From NCBI GenBank assembly GCA_020053155.1, contig JAGVNS010000012.1, positions 1 through 6,702 of the forward strand: a DNA stretch of 6,702 nucleotides, in the 5' to 3' direction. The notes under the pieces were generated by a model, which did not search any database, was not told the DNA's origin, and saw only the letters and a program-made list of their open reading frames with translations. The position numbers and the translations under genes are program-made. Of this stretch, positions 1-6,373 are shown in pieces. Each line of letters opens with the position of its first letter. Position 1 is the first letter of the stretch. Origin of the DNA: Nitrososphaerota archaeon (GTDB lineage Archaea > Iainarchaeota > Iainarchaeia > Iainarchaeales > VGJJ01).

Positions 1-714
1 CAGGATGCGTTAATAGACGTGTACACCCTTATCGCCCAAGAAATCCAACTCATCGCGTCGGATGCCAACGTGGTGGCGGGCATTCCAAGCGGCACCGTGA
101 TAATGAATGACGGGAATGGACTGTTCTCAGGCACCGACCTCATTTTTGATATCAACACGCTCAACCCGCAGCCATGGATTTCAATCTATACATTCACCAT
201 TCCCTGCACTTCCCCCCTCGCCTGTTCCTCCACCCTTCTCTCCATTCCAAGCCCGGGAACCAAATTTGAATACATTGATTCCAATGGAAATTCCAAGGAA
301 AAGGACTGGAACGTTTTCTCCACCCAAACGTTCCAGTATCGCGATTTGAACGTGGACATTGTTTCAGGCAGCCTCCTGGGGGTCGCCAATACGGATTTGA
401 CTGTTAATGTACAAAGTCTGGGAAACCTGGATACCAATGCATCCAGCGTCTCTTTCTATGTGGGAGCGCCCCCCACGACCCTTCTCACAAACGTATCGGT
501 TCCCTCCCTCTGCGGAAAACTGGTTTCAGGGTGCACGGATTACTCCTACACTTTTACCCAGAACGTCTCCGCGGAAGGAGAACTATATGCCGTCGTCAAT
601 CCCGATGCGGCTATTCCCGAGTGCACGTACAATGACCAGGATTTGATTTACTGCTACTACACGCCCACCACCCAATTTTTTACGTTTGAGTACTGGGCCT
701 GGCAGGGAGGGTAA
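1..714 (+). CDS. Surface-type protein, C-terminal part (5' end cut by window edge)
   Basis: The reading frame is open from base 1 to a TAA stop at 712-714. A GTG at base 19 is internal, because coding sequence continues upstream of it without a stop, so the true start lies outside the window. The visible 237 residues begin with a helix-like stretch (around VYTLIAQEIQLIA) and continue as beta-rich, Ser/Thr/Asn-rich sequence. Six cysteines fall in three pairs (C-x6-C in CTSPLAC, C-x6-C in CGKLVSGC, and a pair near the C-terminus). There are several N-x-S/T sequons (NAS, NVS, NVS). This suggests an exported, disulfide-bonded protein. By analogy with the next gene, the missing N-terminus probably holds a membrane helix, giving a pilin- or pseudopilin-like layout; that is inference. 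The next gene starts 2 bases after the stop. I recognise no named family. Confidence 0.8.
   Translation, partial: QDALIDVYTLIAQEIQLIASDANVVAGIPSGTVIMNDGNGLFSGTDLIFDINTLNPQPWISIYTFTIPCTSPLACSSTLLSIPSPGTKFEYIDSNGNSKEKDWNVFSTQTFQYRDLNVDIVSGSLLGVANTDLTVNVQSLGNLDTNASSVSFYVGAPPTTLLTNVSVPSLCGKLVSGCTDYSYTFTQNVSAEGELYAVVNPDAAIPECTYNDQDLIYCYYTPTTQFFTFEYWAWQGG
705..711 (+). promoter_or_regulatory. Shine-Dalgarno site for the gene at 717
   Basis: GGGAGGG lies 5 bases before the ATG at 717, inside the last codons of the upstream gene. It is the clearest ribosome-binding site in the left half and supports starting the second protein at 717. Confidence 0.6.
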
Positions 715-716
715 GC

Positions 717-1703
717 ATGGCTTCCGGGGAGGGGGGAGTGTTATTCACGTTTCTCACGTTTCTTTTCATTGGGGTCATCCTGGGGCTGGTCCTCTACTCC
801 CTGGATGCGGGAAAACGTTTCACGCAGACTACAGTAGAAGTGTCCGTGCTGAACGCCATCAATTCCAAATACGACGACCTGACGGACGACATCATCACTC
901 TGGACCAAACTCTTGGATTTCCCTCCATCCAGCAGCGCATTCTCCCGTTTACGTATTCGACGGATGAAAATTCAGTATCCGTCTCACAAACCCTGCCCAT
1001 TCCCAGCGGGAAATTATCCCTCTATTTCGATTTACTCAATGCGTACTCCATTTTCGTTGAGGACTTGAACGCACAAAAAACGTTTGACGGAGTCGTAGTC
1101 GACCTCAACGTTCCATTGCCATCCACATGGGGGGGGTCATCCCCCCTTGAAGCGGGATTCAACATTTTGCCCCAGTGCCTACAATACCAATTGACTGACG
1201 TGAACAATGTCGCATTCGCGAGCACATCTACCATTGGCTGTTCATCCTTTTTTACCTTCTCCAAAATAAGCCGAATAGACGTAAACGTCTCTCTTCCCAC
1301 GAGCGTGGATGACTACAACATGGTTTCCTGTTCCCTGGTCAGCGGGTGTCCGCACCAGGATTACAATGCGGCCGCCGGACCCTATTTTAACGTCCAATTT
1401 TTTGATTCCAATTGTTCCAACTGTGCACTTTCAACGGGAGACAAAAATATTTCCATGCACTACACGGGGGGGTGGGAAACCATCACCTATTCCTGTGCCG
1501 GAAGTGCGTGCGAGTCTGCTCCTCTTGTCCTTTCATTAGGGTCAGGTTTGCGCGTCTCGCATGGAGGAACTCCCGCATTCCTTTCCATGCGCGTCACGTT
1601 TACGGAGGGGATAAGTACATTTTACTACCAGGATGCCAACTATTCAACTCAAAAGCCGGGTTTCAACACCTATAAAAGTAACGTCGTGGTGTTCCCCAAA
1701 TGA
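717..1703 (+). CDS. Single-pass membrane-anchored surface protein, pilin-like layout
   Basis: This 328-residue protein has one hydrophobic segment at about residues 8-28, preceded by a short tail (MASGEGG), followed by a predicted helical stretch (about 30-65) and then a long beta-rich region. An N-terminal anchor plus beta-rich outer domain is the general layout of pilins and pseudopilins. However, I see no classical archaeal prepilin cleavage motif (basic residue plus Gly/Ala before the hydrophobic stretch), so signal-anchored surface protein is the safer name. Eight cysteines are present, several close together (CSLVSGC, CSNC, CAGSAC), and four N-x-S/T sequons (NVS, NCS, NIS, NYS) fit an extracellular location. 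The C-x-LVSGC motif also occurs in the preceding protein, so the two may be related. The ATG is backed by a GGGAGGG site. The stop overlaps the next start (ATGA at 1700-1703), indicating coupled translation. No named family recognised. Confidence 0.85.
   Translation: MASGEGGVLFTFLTFLFIGVILGLVLYSLDAGKRFTQTTVEVSVLNAINSKYDDLTDDIITLDQTLGFPSIQQRILPFTYSTDENSVSVSQTLPIPSGKLSLYFDLLNAYSIFVEDLNAQKTFDGVVVDLNVPLPSTWGGSSPLEAGFNILPQCLQYQLTDVNNVAFASTSTIGCSSFFTFSKISRIDVNVSLPTSVDDYNMVSCSLVSGCPHQDYNAAAGPYFNVQFFDSNCSNCALSTGDKNISMHYTGGWETITYSCAGSACESAPLVLSLGSGLRVSHGGTPAFLSMRVTFTEGISTFYYQDANYSTQKPGFNTYKSNVVVFPK
1129..1146 (+). repeat. G8-TCAT-C6 inverted repeat inside the second surface-protein gene
   Basis: Eight G (1129-1136), TCAT, then six C (1141-1146) can fold into a six-pair GC hairpin with a 4-base loop, or a slightly larger one if loop bases shift. 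The frame reads T-W-G-G-S-S-P-L without interruption, so it is translated. It is the longest homopolymer run in the window and a plausible site of replication slippage or sequencing error. Confidence 0.55.
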
Positions 1704-2854
1704 GTGCAGGGGAATGGGCCGTCCGCCTTTTGGCGGTGGGGGCGGGAATAATCATCCTCTTTCTTATTTTTCAAAGCGCTCCCTCGCTGGGCGTACGAGA
1801 AGGTTCCCCTTCCCTCACGCTCAAGGGACCCCCTTCCGCATTTGCGGGAGAAAAAGTGAATCTTTTTTTAGATGCCCCGTTTCATGGGGGTGAAAAAATA
1901 GTCATTGAGGGAGGAGGGAACGTGCATGAATACTCCTGCGAAACCCCTTCATGCCCATACACCATTTCCATTTCCTTCACGTCGCTGGGGACGAACACCA
2001 TCTACGCTACGGCAGGGAATCAGCGTGCCGAATGGGTCATTTTCATTAAAGAAAAAACCCCCGTCTGTTTAGATGGAACCCCTGAGGGGGAGTGCTCCAT
2101 GAACAACCCCCCCTCACGTTGTGTCAATCAAAAACTACTAGCAGACTGCACACAGTGCGGATGCCCCCCTGAAAACGTCTGCGAGAACGGCACGTGCATC
2201 ATGACCCCTTCCCTCAAATTATCCCTTTCACTTGGAAAAATTTCTTCCCCCCTCTATACCACCTCGCTGAGCACTTTTCCCGTCCACGTGAAAAACGACT
2301 CCGCGTATGCGGCCCACGGATTGTTCGTTCTCCGCCTGTCCTGGTATGATGCCTCCCAAAAAAAAATGGGGGAAACATTTCAGCAAATTCTCATTGACGC
2401 GCTTTCTTATTCCCAATCCGTTTCATTCGACATTTCAGCGGCTCTCCCCTCAATGGCTAAATTTGGGAGCGTTGAATTGTTCAGCGAGGGGGGTGCCTAC
2501 ACGGATGACGGCACCAAACTACATCAAACACCTTTTTTTCCCCTCATTGTAATGGAAGATTTTACATCTCCCTTGCCCCCCAGTTCATTGACCTATTTTC
2601 CCGCACCTGAAAATGGAATCATTCTCTCCTGGCAAAAAAGCCCTTCGACGGATGTGCAATTTTATCTGATTTATCAACAAAACGCCGCGACGGGAGGATT
2701 TACTACGTATTCTATATTGACGCAAACTCCCATGACCACATACACCATTTCCCCTTATTCTCCCACTGAATCACTCGCATACGTCGTTTCCGCACGCGAT
2801 TATGCGGGAAACGAAAGTTCAGCCAGTCAACCCCTTGTGGTTTCCGCCTCCTAA
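1700..2854 (+). CDS. Membrane-anchored surface protein with Cys-rich motif and fibronectin type III domain
   Basis: This 384-residue protein has a membrane helix at about residues 8-26 and is otherwise predicted to lie outside the cell. An Ig-like beta region follows (about 37-117; holds C80 and C85). Next is a compact Cys-rich module (123-166) with eight cysteines at C123, C132, C141, C150, C153, C155, C161 and C166. It reads C-x-DGT-x-x-GEC, then CTQCGCP, then C-x4-C, a pattern I associate with surface proteins of DPANN archaea. A further beta domain spans about 170-285. The C-terminus (about 288-384) is a fibronectin type III domain: PPSSL, then LSW, the DVQFYLIY strand, and YVVSARDYAGNES. 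The ten cysteines suggest disulfides. FN3 domains commonly act as spacers or binding modules, so a filament-associated adhesin or minor pilin is possible but inferred. The ATG overlaps the previous stop (ATGA), and TGGTG at 1687-1691 is a plausible ribosome site. Confidence 0.88.
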   Translation: MSAGEWAVRLLAVGAGIIILFLIFQSAPSLGVREGSPSLTLKGPPSAFAGEKVNLFLDAPFHGGEKIVIEGGGNVHEYSCETPSCPYTISISFTSLGTNTIYATAGNQRAEWVIFIKEKTPVCLDGTPEGECSMNNPPSRCVNQKLLADCTQCGCPPENVCENGTCIMTPSLKLSLSLGKISSPLYTTSLSTFPVHVKNDSAYAAHGLFVLRLSWYDASQKKMGETFQQILIDALSYSQSVSFDISAALPSMAKFGSVELFSEGGAYTDDGTKLHQTPFFPLIVMEDFTSPLPPSSLTYFPAPENGIILSWQKSPSTDVQFYLIYQQNAATGGFTTYSILTQTPMTTYTISPYSPTESLAYVVSARDYAGNESSASQPLVVSAS

Positions 2855-2863
2855 CTTAAAAAC
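2855..2863 (+). promoter_or_regulatory. Weak candidate TATA box before the winged-helix gene
   Basis: CTTAAAAAC directly after the TAA stop at 2852-2854 is the only AT-rich patch in the 31-base gap, the largest in the window. Archaeal TATA boxes lie about 25 bases before the transcript start, which would fall at or next to the ATG at 2886 and give an almost leaderless message. The match is loose, and read-through from upstream genes explains expression equally well. Confidence 0.2.
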
Positions 2864-2874
2864 TCCAAACCAGT

Positions 2875-2920
2875 GGGGGGTGTTTATGAACTCCCAAGGT
2901 GCATCCCCCCCAAAGGGGGG
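2875..2920 (+). promoter_or_regulatory. G6 / start codon / C7 / G6 element with two mutually exclusive hairpins
   Basis: Six G (2875-2880), part of the GGTG ribosome site at 2879-2882, lie before the ATG at 2886. Seven C (2905-2911) and six G (2915-2920) lie shortly after it. The C run can pair with the upstream G run, closing a loop that contains the start codon, or with the downstream G run across an AAA or CAAA loop, leaving the start open. The complementarity is seen directly. Any regulatory role is inference, and the short-loop downstream hairpin should normally win. Confidence 0.35.
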
Positions 2921-3404
2921 AATCTGGGAAGGACTGGCCAAGATTCTTCACCTTCCTATTCCCATTTCTCCGGCTACCCCCAAACCCATTGCCGCGAGCG
3001 GACCCCTACCGCGTCCCATTTTCCCCCCCACGCCGCACCCCGCTTTTCCCCCTCAAGCACCTGTTTCCTCTCAAGGGGTGGGACTCCCATCCCTTTCTTC
3101 TCCTCCCCATCCCTCGCGTACCCCTTCCCTATCTGAAACAAAAGAAATGAACGCCCCTCCCGCGCTACTACCCCACCCGCCCGCATCATCAGGGGAAAAC
3201 TCCATTGTGACGGACTATGACCGAATTTTTGAACTTGTCAAACGCCGTCAATTCATGAAACTGGATGAGATAGCCCGCGTGCTTGCGCTGAAAGAGGAAC
3301 AGGTGGCGCAAGAACTTCAAACCCTTGAAGACAATGGGCTGGTAGACGTGAAATATCCGGCGTTTGGAGAACCCCTCATCCTGTACAAAAAACCCGAAGC
3401 GTGA
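2886..3404 (+). CDS. Proline-rich protein with C-terminal winged-helix domain
   Basis: The protein has 172 residues if started at the ATG at 2886. An in-frame upstream ATG (2802) lies inside the previous gene and lacks support, whereas 2886 follows a GGTG site. Residues 9-24 (around KGGIWEGLAKILHLPI) could form a short amphipathic helix. Residues 25-104 are rich in Pro and Ser and look disordered. Residues 105-172 form a winged-helix fold: a first helix (DYDRIFELVKRRQFM), then LDEIARVLAL and EEQVAQELQTLEDNGL as a helix-turn-helix, then a YPAFGEPLILYKK beta wing. There is no cysteine and no membrane helix, so it should be cytoplasmic. The stop overlaps the ATPase start (GTGA at 3401-3404), so the two are probably made together. 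It could bind DNA as a local regulator, or act as a protein-protein adaptor for the motor; context favours a partner of the ATPase, but this is inferred. Confidence 0.85.
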   Translation: MNSQGASPPKGGIWEGLAKILHLPIPISPATPKPIAASGPLPRPIFPPTPHPAFPPQAPVSSQGVGLPSLSSPPHPSRTPSLSETKEMNAPPALLPHPPASSGENSIVTDYDRIFELVKRRQFMKLDEIARVLALKEEQVAQELQTLEDNGLVDVKYPAFGEPLILYKKPEA

Positions 3405-5449
3405 AACGAATGGTCTTCCAAAAAATAGAAACATACACCATCCAGGCAGACATCCCATTGGTGGTGGACATCGGGAAAGACGATGCCCAATTCGTAAAAC
3501 AGTACATTCTCCACCTTCCAGAGTTTGGAGCTGGAACAAGGGCCATGCTCAACGACCTCAAGTCCAAAATAGTGACGGAAATAAACATTTCCTCAGAAAA
3601 AATGTTAGATGCTAAATTCGTCAGCGAACTCAAACGCACGTTCAAGGAGAAAGCCGACACCCTCTTACGTGCCTCCCTGCCCCAACTCCCTCGAGAGTCG
3701 CAGGACAAACTCGCCGCCGTCATCCTCAACGAGATGGTGGGCCTGGGTCCCATCGAATTCTTGCTTGCGGATGGAAATCTAGAAGAAATAGTCGTGAACT
3801 CCTCAAACGAGCCCGTGTGGGTGTACCACAAAAAATATGGATGGTTGAAAACCAACATCGTCATTTACCCGGAAGCCGAAATCCAGAATTATGCCAGCAT
3901 TATCGCACGGAGGGTGGGAAAGCAGGTCACCATCCTCAACCCCCTCCTGGACGCCCACTTGGTTACGGGAGACCGGGCCAACGCTTCCCTCTTTCCCATT
4001 TCCTCGAGGGGAAACACCATCACTATCCGCCGCTTCCGGAGAGACCCGTGGACGGTCACTGATTTCATCACGACGGGAACAGCCAGCGCCCCCAGCATGG
4101 CCGTGTTGTGGCTGGCCATGGAATACGAACTCAACATCATGGTTTCGGGAGGAACGGGGAGCGGAAAAACCACCCTTCTCAATGTCATGCTTCCCTTCAT
4201 TCAACCCAACCAACGTGTACTTACGATTGAAGACAGCGTTTCCGGAAAAATGGAAATGGTGTATCAACGTGACAATCACGCGGTCAAAACAACGGTGGGC
4301 GAACTTATTGACGGTCTCATCGAAGACGATTCCATTCTTGATGCCTCGATTGAAAATGATGAAGGAATTCAAATTCCTTCCATGACAAAAAACGGGAAAA
4401 TAGAATGGCGCGAACCCAGTCACTTCATCCGACACTGGGTCAAAAAAGATTTGTTGAAAATAACGTTGAAAAGCGGACGAACGACTGAAGTTACCGCCGA
4501 CCATTCACTTTTTGGGCAGGATGCCTCTGGGAGAATTATTCCAATTAGTGGCAAAAAAATAGTTGCTGGCCAAAATCTTGCCATTTCTCCAAAAATTAGT
4601 TTACTACCATCAAGTGCAAATCAATCTTCACAATCTCAGCAACTTGTTTTTTTACGGGAAATTGGCGTTGTCGAATGGGATCAAGTAGTTTCCATCGAAC
4701 GACAACCGTTTGAAGGATTTGTCTACGATTTCAGCGTTCCTCAAAACGAGAGCTTCATCTGCAACAACGTAGTATGCCACAACACGCGCGAGCTCACGCT
4801 TCCTGATTATTTGCACTGGGTTCCCATGACTACGCGCGAGCCCAACGCGGAAGGAAAAGGCTCGGTAGGAATGCTTGATTTGCTCGTAAATGCGTTGCGA
4901 ATGCGGCCCGACCGAATCATTGTGGGGGAGGTCAGACGTCAACGGGAAGCGGAAGTAATGTTTGAAGCCATGCATACCGGCCATTCCGTCTATGCGACCG
5001 TTCACGCCAATACCGCAGACGAAACCATCACCCGCTTGACGAGTCCGCCCATAGAGATTGCCCCTTCCTTGCTTGAAGCCGTGCACTTGAACGTGGTCAT
5101 GTTTCGTAATCGAAGATTGGGGGTGAGACGCGTTCTGCAATTAGCTGAATTCGTCCCTCAAAAGGCGGGGAGCGAGGGAAAAATGCAGATCAAACCCAAC
5201 ATTCTCTACCGCTGGCGCGCCGCCTCCGACTCCATCGAAAAGTATTCCGAAAGCATCCGCCTCTTTGACGAACTCGGGTTGCACACGGGGTTCACGGCAC
5301 AGGAATTGACCCAGAATCTTTCCCAGAAAGAGAAAGTGTTGAATTGGATGATTAAACAAAAAATCCGAGACATCAATGAGGTGGGGCAGGTCATGGCTGA
5401 ATATTATTCGACCCCCGAGACAGTACTGAAAAAAGCAGGGGTCCGCTGA
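3401..5449 (+). CDS. Type II/IV secretion (pilus) motor ATPase, VirB11/TadA/GspE superfamily, intein-containing precursor
   Basis: The 682-residue precursor should give a mature ATPase of 499 residues after removal of the intein (279-461). The enzyme hydrolyses ATP in a cytoplasmic hexamer to drive filament assembly or retraction through the membrane platform protein. Visible motifs, in precursor numbering, are the N-terminal domain with GLGPIEFLLADGNLEEI (114-130), the arginine-rich linker TIRRFRRDPWT (208-218), Walker A GGTGSGKTT (250-258), the Asp box TIED (275-278) joined after splicing to TREL (462-465), Walker B RIIVGEVR (505-512, catalytic E510), and the His box around H525-H535 (HTGHSVYATVH). 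The C-terminal region (about 590-682) is helical. The extein parts contain no cysteine. The GTG start at 3401 overlaps the previous stop; an ATG at 3410, three codons later, is a possible alternative. Two platform-protein genes follow, as in Tad-like and archaeal Epd-like systems. Family assignment is firm; the exact filament type is not. Confidence 0.96.
   Translation: MKRMVFQKIETYTIQADIPLVVDIGKDDAQFVKQYILHLPEFGAGTRAMLNDLKSKIVTEINISSEKMLDAKFVSELKRTFKEKADTLLRASLPQLPRESQDKLAAVILNEMVGLGPIEFLLADGNLEEIVVNSSNEPVWVYHKKYGWLKTNIVIYPEAEIQNYASIIARRVGKQVTILNPLLDAHLVTGDRANASLFPISSRGNTITIRRFRRDPWTVTDFITTGTASAPSMAVLWLAMEYELNIMVSGGTGSGKTTLLNVMLPFIQPNQRVLTIEDSVSGKMEMVYQRDNHAVKTTVGELIDGLIEDDSILDASIENDEGIQIPSMTKNGKIEWREPSHFIRHWVKKDLLKITLKSGRTTEVTADHSLFGQDASGRIIPISGKKIVAGQNLAISPKISLLPSSANQSSQSQQLVFLREIGVVEWDQVVSIERQPFEGFVYDFSVPQNESFICNNVVCHNTRELTLPDYLHWVPMTTREPNAEGKGSVGMLDLLVNALRMRPDRIIVGEVRRQREAEVMFEAMHTGHSVYATVHANTADETITRLTSPPIEIAPSLLEAVHLNVVMFRNRRLGVRRVLQLAEFVPQKAGSEGKMQIKPNILYRWRAASDSIEKYSESIRLFDELGLHTGFTAQELTQNLSQKEKVLNWMIKQKIRDINEVGQVMAEYYSTPETVLKKAGVR
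4235..4783 (+). other. Mini-intein (183 residues) inserted in the ATPase Asp box
   Basis: It occupies precursor residues 279-461. Block A begins with Ser1 (SVSGK), a hydroxyl nucleophile in place of the usual Cys. Block B is TTEVTADHSLF with the T-x-x-H residues T365 and H368 (intein 87 and 90). Block F is VYDFSV with D443. Block G ends VVCHN with penultimate H460 and terminal N461, and the +1 residue is Thr462. All residues expected for class 1 splicing are present, so it is probably active. Only about 65 residues separate block B from block F and no LAGLIDADG motif occurs, so no homing endonuclease is present. Removing it restores TIED-TREL, which supports these boundaries. The segment 4501-4680 is about 39% GC by hand count, against about 59% in 3961-4080, suggesting a different origin or a relic of a lost endonuclease. 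The only two cysteines of the whole precursor (C454, C459) lie at its end. Confidence 0.93.
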
Positions 5450-5465
5450 ATAGAATTAGCACACG

Positions 5466-5470
5466 AAGGT
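5466..5470 (+). promoter_or_regulatory. Shine-Dalgarno site for the platform protein at 5477
   Basis: AAGGT lies 6 bases before the ATG at 5477 in the 27-base gap after the ATPase stop. It decides this start over the out-of-frame ATG at 5472. Confidence 0.5.
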
Positions 5471-5476
5471 AATGGC

Positions 5477-6370
5477 ATGATTCTCCGCTTCACGATGCCT
5501 TTGAACGTCCTGCCCATGCCCTTGCTGCGATGGGCCAGCAAACACCTCGTTGGGGTGGGGTCCCAATTCGGGAAACTGATGCCGCTCACCGACACCGACA
5601 TGAAAAAAGCCGAGCTTCCCATATCCATCAAAGAGTACGCCACCATGAGCCTGGTAATCGTTCTCTTTTATTTTGTTTTTTTCGGTTTCCTTTTTTCGGT
5701 GATTATATTCCGCCTGCTCAATTCGATTGATTTATTCTATCCAATCATCCTGAGCCTGGTTTTTTCCATTCTGGTATGGGTGCAGCTCATCACCTTCCCC
5801 ATCATCCGCGTCAAAAAGAAAGTCCGCGACTTGGACAGGAATCTCGTTTTTGCCCTGCGCACCATTTTGGTGCAAATACGTTCCGGCGTCAGTCTATTTG
5901 AATCCATGAAGGTGGTGGCGGAAGGGAATTACGGCGCCGTTTCCAGCGAATTCAAAAAAGCGGTCGACCAAATAGGGACGGGGACCATCCAAGAAGTGGC
6001 CCTTGAACGAATTGCGGAATACAATCCAAGCATTTTTTTCCGCCGCGCCCTCTGGCAAATCGTCAACGGGATGCGGGCGGGAGCGGACGTTTCCCTGGTG
6101 TTAGCGGAAAGCGTGGACTCGCTGACGGAAGCCCAGTCCATCCAAATACGGAATTACGAAAGCCAGATGAAGCTCCTTTCCCTGGTTTACATGATGCTGG
6201 GGGTCATCGTTCCCGCCCTGGGAATAACATTCCTGATTGTTCTCTCTTCCTTCCCCCAGATTCAAATCACTGAACTCTATTTTTGGGTCCTCCTTGCGTT
6301 TGTGGGGGTGGCCCAATTCATGTATTTGGGTATCGTCAAGAGCAAACGCCCAACGTTGCTGGGGGACTGA
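5477..6370 (+). CDS. Type II secretion F family membrane platform protein (TadB/TadC/FlaJ-like)
   Basis: This 297-residue polytopic membrane protein belongs to the T2SSF family, whose members form the inner-membrane platform on which the motor ATPase acts during filament assembly. Four hydrophobic segments are visible at about residues 57-79, 88-110, 234-258 and 267-286. The cytoplasmic domain lies between the second and third. It holds the family motif region LDRNLVFALRTILVQIRSGVSLFESM (written here only by position, 119-144) and the second conserved stretch FFRRALWQIVNGMRAGADV (187-205). The length matches single-domain TadB/TadC-type proteins rather than GspF with its duplicated domain. 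The N-terminal 56 residues are predicted cytoplasmic. There are no cysteines. It starts 27 bases after the ATPase stop and is followed after 3 bases by a second member of the family, which fits the one-motor, two-platform arrangement of Tad-like and archaeal Epd-like pili. Confidence 0.93.
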   Translation: MILRFTMPLNVLPMPLLRWASKHLVGVGSQFGKLMPLTDTDMKKAELPISIKEYATMSLVIVLFYFVFFGFLFSVIIFRLLNSIDLFYPIILSLVFSILVWVQLITFPIIRVKKKVRDLDRNLVFALRTILVQIRSGVSLFESMKVVAEGNYGAVSSEFKKAVDQIGTGTIQEVALERIAEYNPSIFFRRALWQIVNGMRAGADVSLVLAESVDSLTEAQSIQIRNYESQMKLLSLVYMMLGVIVPALGITFLIVLSSFPQIQITELYFWVLLAFVGVAQFMYLGIVKSKRPTLLGD

Positions 6371-6373
6371 TTC

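Noticed and set aside
19..21. GTG as the start of the first surface protein.
   Set aside because: The frame is open to base 1 with continuous helix-like coding sequence, no ribosome site is visible, and the expected membrane anchor would be missing.
717..800. Class III prepilin signal peptide in the second surface protein.
   Set aside because: The N-terminus MASGEGGVLF has no Lys or Arg before the hydrophobic stretch and no convincing prepilin peptidase site, so I only call it pilin-like in layout.
2802..2885. Upstream in-frame ATG extending the winged-helix protein by 28 residues.
   Set aside because: It lies within the FN3 coding region, lacks a ribosome site and adds no recognisable sequence, whereas the ATG at 2886 follows GGTG and starts in the gap.
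3891..4385. Plus-strand 164-codon frame overlapping the ATPase in another frame.
   Set aside because: The protein is low-complexity (Ser, Pro, Arg) and out of frame with the conserved ATPase motifs, so it is a shadow.
3803..4504. Long open frame of 233 codons on the minus strand across the ATPase gene.
   Set aside because: It lies antisense to the strongly conserved Walker A region and first part of the intein, has no recognisable motif or ribosome site, and is explained as a shadow of the plus-strand gene.
4500..4700. Homing endonuclease inside the intein.
   Set aside because: The space between blocks B and F is about 65 residues and holds no LAGLIDADG or HNH motif, too short for a functional endonuclease.
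5450..5476. Separate promoter or terminator between the ATPase and platform genes.
   Set aside because: The 27-base gap holds an AAGGT ribosome site but no TATA-like element, T-run or hairpin that would separate transcription.
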